This document shows positions 60,661-64,000 of a stretch of 64,000 nucleotides of DNA, piece after piece. The notes under the pieces were generated by a model that was not told where the DNA came from, did not search any database, and was given only the letters and a program-made list of their open reading frames with translations. Within the stretch, counting starts at the first letter, position 1; each line of letters opens with the position of its first letter. The position numbers and the translations under genes are program-made. This DNA is from Blasia pusilla (Eukaryota; Marchantiophyta; Marchantiopsida; Blasiales): assembly GCA_050084515.1 (NCBI GenBank), contig CM114271.1:38378001-38442000 (forward strand), written 5' to 3'.

Positions 60661-63600
60661 GGTCCTCGCGGATCCCTCTCCTCGTGACATATCTTTTTTC
60701 CAATGGGTAGCGGACTCCCCATGGTTGTGTTATGCCCATCTGAGTTCATTAGACTTAGATAACCACATCCAAACCTCCCTCCCCATCCCAAACATGGATG
60801 TGGTTACATGAGGCTATACACTCTCAGAACCACATGGACTGTAAGAGCGGAAACATGCGTGTGGCCATTTAAACGACATTAATCAACAAAGAGGCAATAT
60901 ACCAACACTACTACATTTGCAATGTTACAAACCGCTCCATTCACATAATTATGAGACACTTTCTCTCATTTTAGCAAAGATCATGAGTTTATACTTCTTT
61001 CCATACTTAGTAGTTATAATTCAATCGAAAGATATGGTACTCCTCGCTACTATACCAAGTATGCCTCTGCGAGGAAGGGATATTCAACCTACTACTACCT
61101 AGTTTATGCTCCAAAATCCCATCAAAATCATCGATGTTTATCCAACACTTGAAATGCTAAAAGGTGATGGAATGCAACAATACATCTCGAATAGGTTGCA
61201 CAATGAGTTCTATCAATAAGGCTGGTGGAAGGGAGTAACCTATGGCAAGATTCATTCCATCCCAATTGCAGTGGTAGGGCTTACAAGAGCCCCCTCAGGA
61301 GACCCTTTCTAACCTTCTCAAACTCATGTACCTAATTAAGCTACGCGTATCCAAGAGAAATGCTAAAATTCTTCTAGTCCATGGGCTTTGAAAGTAGTGA
61401 GGAAATCACTAGAGGTGGGGATAGGGACAAAGAGGCCTACCCACACTTCCAGTGTACTCTTGAGCTTTGTTCAAGAATACTGCCTTGTTTTGCTTCTTAC
61501 AGTTCGCGCTATGTAATGCTGCTACGCTGTTGAGCCATATTTTTGCAATACATAGTATCACATATGTACTTTTTTACAAGCCAATCAGATTAGCCATAAT
61601 ATGTTACAAGAAAAAATGCACAGACCTTTCCTAAGCACAAAATGCAGTCTGGAAAATTCTTGTTTTGTAAGGGAAATTAGTCTCAGGTTACCCTCATCTT
61701 CATTCCTAACTTCTTCCTATCCGATGTCTACTTCCACCTTCTTACTGGTGTTCCAAGGTGCTCCGGGTGTGGACCTCAACTAATGGGTTGCAATGAAAAA
61801 GGTCTCCTTTTTCAAGCAGACATTTTCAGAGACAAAAATAACCATATAAGGCATCAAAGAATAATTACCTTCACATTCAAACATATACTGTACATGTAGA
61901 ACATCTACCGCATTGCAAAGACAAACTTTGAAACATGTTGCCTACTACAAGTGTTGCAAGGTCGATTCCATCCGCTAAGTAGATCTGGGACCACATGCCT
62001 ATTCTTCAATAATGGAAAACGAACACCAAGTTCTATTCACCTCATGGACCAGCCCCAACTCCAAAACTTTTCGGACTTGCTACAATCTGAATTTGGAATC
62101 ATCTCTTGCCTATTGGATGCTATCACATACATACAAATATCTCGGTATATATGTGTAACCTTCATATTCATCTTTCATTCATAAATATGAACATGACTAG
62201 TCAAGTATTAGTAACTAAGTGTTATGGCTACACTTGGTCTCTAAATTCTTGAAGGTATCTACCCTACTTTTCTACACATAGATGCCTATGGTTGTCAACT
62301 TTAAACCATGTTGCCTACACATTGAATATCATAAGAAAGATTTTTGTCAACCATCAGGTTGGTGTATGGTGGCAGTAGATTAGTATGCATCTTCAAGTAC
62401 TTTTCCACTTGAGAAAGAGATCCGAAAAATACTTGCCTATGGCTAAATTTAGAAGGGCAGTGGAACTGAGTCCTTCATCTAGATGTAGAAGAGAAGCATT
62501 TCCCAATAGTGCCTTGTCACAAACATCGGTCTGGTCGATTACATATATGCTTTTAGCGGTCGCCTGATGACCCAAGGGATAGGACCCTTGCTATCAGAGG
62601 TGGACATTCCTCTTTAATGGGATTTAGTATACAATCTTGGGCACCGTGTTCTCTTGCGCTGCCTCCGTAAACCCTAAGATTATTCAATCTTCCAAGTTCA
62701 TTTGGATTGAGGATGTGAGTGCTTGCAGACTATATCTGCTAACAAGAAGTCATTATACATAGTAGCACTTGCTATGTATAATGAGGCTTATCCATGTCTC
62801 AACCGATCTTTGGTTCCCTAATAGGAAACTTGTAACGTTCTCCAATTTTTTCACACTTATTTCTAGGGACTTTGAGGAATTTGGGCTGGATAGACATGCT
62901 GCAGGTTTCCTTTGGGAAAATCTACCTTTAACCTACCTTTCCTACTAGCTCAAGAACACTGAATGGCGATAGGAAGATAGAAAGAGCAATCAGGTCCGGA
63001 TCCGGTCTAACGCTACACAATAAAGACATAACCCAATTGTCTAAGGAAGCAGAGATGCAACATCAAGAAATAATTGAAAGGATGCATCCGAGAGCAGACA
63101 TAACGAAATCAGAAATCTTGCCAGCAAAAGTTCCTAAACATATTTCCTACATTTAGCAATGAACTTTAGCAGACTATGCTTGGAGCCCATCCCTTCTTGA
63201 ATGCACACGCAGTATTCACCCCCACCTCCGAGCCAAGCTGCCCCAAAGCTTTGAAAGTAAGACAACCTACAAAGATAATAGGAGTGAAACTCGTCCCGAA
63301 ACTTGAATACAAAGAACACATCAGAAAAGAACCACGGGCCCAATCCCTGAACGGAGGAGGGATTTGATCGTCGCATCTAAGGTGGCCTGCGCAAACGTGT
63401 ACCACAGGTGCTAGAAGAACGCAAAAGCCTTTGCCCAAGAAGGCTAGACGTGACAAGGACATGCAAGCTAAGGAGATCTTGAGACTGTTTGCAAAGAGGT
63501 AAATGCAAGATCTACAAGACGATCGATATATAAGATCAGACAAGATCTACGAATGCCACAAACCGACCCTACACGCGACTAGCAAGGAAACCTTCACGGT

Positions 63601-64000
63601 ATAATTACACCCCGGCTAGCTAGGCATGGACATTTGAAGCTTGACTATATAAGTACCTTACATGTAAAATTCTTAAAAAACCTAAGCTCTTTGACTCAAC
63701 TTTTCCCATTGAGAGCTATAGAGAGTGAAACAAATCGATGACATCCTAAACGTGAGCCACATGATGAGCAAAGAAGTAGACAAAAGAGACAGAATTCAGG
63801 TTGACCAAAACGTGACCACACTGAACATGCAAACTAGAATGAAGGAATGTCGAAGTCTATTACCCGTTGCTCTCTCTACTTAGAAGTTTGACAGACTTCG
63901 TAGAGGCTCCACTCAAAGTTCGCCCTACTTCCTAAATGCTTCAAACTCCAAATCATGGCAGCAACTAAAGTTCTCCATGCTTCCTAAAGGCTCCACTCTC
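60661..64000. other. Right-edge sequence, no gene recognised
   Basis: Short frames on both strands; the longest is 125 codons on the minus strand (63543-63166), and it has no family features. No RNA gene or transposon protein was recognised. Confidence 0.45.

Noticed and set aside
63166-63543. 125-codon minus-strand frame near the right edge
   Set aside because: No recognisable motif, an overlapping opposite frame, and no splice or promoter context.

Overview
The window is nuclear DNA of a land plant. The best clue is a complete spliced gene for CFAP52 (WDR16), a WD40 protein of motile cilia. Plants keep it only if they make flagellated sperm, so I infer a bryophyte, lycophyte, fern, cycad or Ginkgo. 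The species cannot be fixed from the sequence. Plant-type CACTA, Helitron, Ty1/copia, Ty3/gypsy and LINE remains agree with a plant.

Layout. 1-19 kb is the genic part, with balanced base composition. A GA-rich minisatellite of about 41 bp (745-1510) runs up to CFAP52 (+, 14 coding exons, 1533-11345). A spacer of about 5.4 kb with no gene I can name follows. Then comes a convergent gene on the minus strand, a UEV1/MMZ-type ubiquitin-conjugating enzyme variant (4 coding exons, 18491 down to 16797). Three near-perfect hairpins sit in CFAP52 introns. From about 19 kb the sequence becomes AT-rich and is a graveyard of old transposons: a Helitron 3' end with helicase (-, 19.9-20.7 kb), gypsy RT/RNase H (-, 25.8-26.9 kb), a LINE (+, 27.0-28.2 kb), a lone copia LTR (-, 29.2-29.6 kb), an older copia relic (-, 30.1-31.4 kb), a second Helitron with an HUH Rep motif and PIF1-like helicase (-, 40.2-43.9 kb), and a third Helitron 3' terminus (45.49 kb).

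47.3-60.7 kb looks like one large composite. A CACTA/EnSpm terminus starts at 47266. Inside it lie a (CT)95 tract, a nearly complete young Ty1/copia element (48177-53156, two 431-bp LTRs, 5-bp target duplication), a decayed 236-codon frame of unknown family, an intact 197-codon frame, a Cys-rich frame resembling the PHD block of EDM2-like chromatin proteins, and a broken TNP2-type transposase (57981-60260). The pairing of a CACTA transposase with a PHD-type chromatin-reader frame is the most interesting feature. 60.7-64 kb holds nothing I can name.

Functionally, only CFAP52 and UEV1 look like working host genes. The transposon coding regions listed all carry stops or frameshifts, except the 197-codon frame. 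Gene models rest on splice signals plus recalled family sequences; no search was run.
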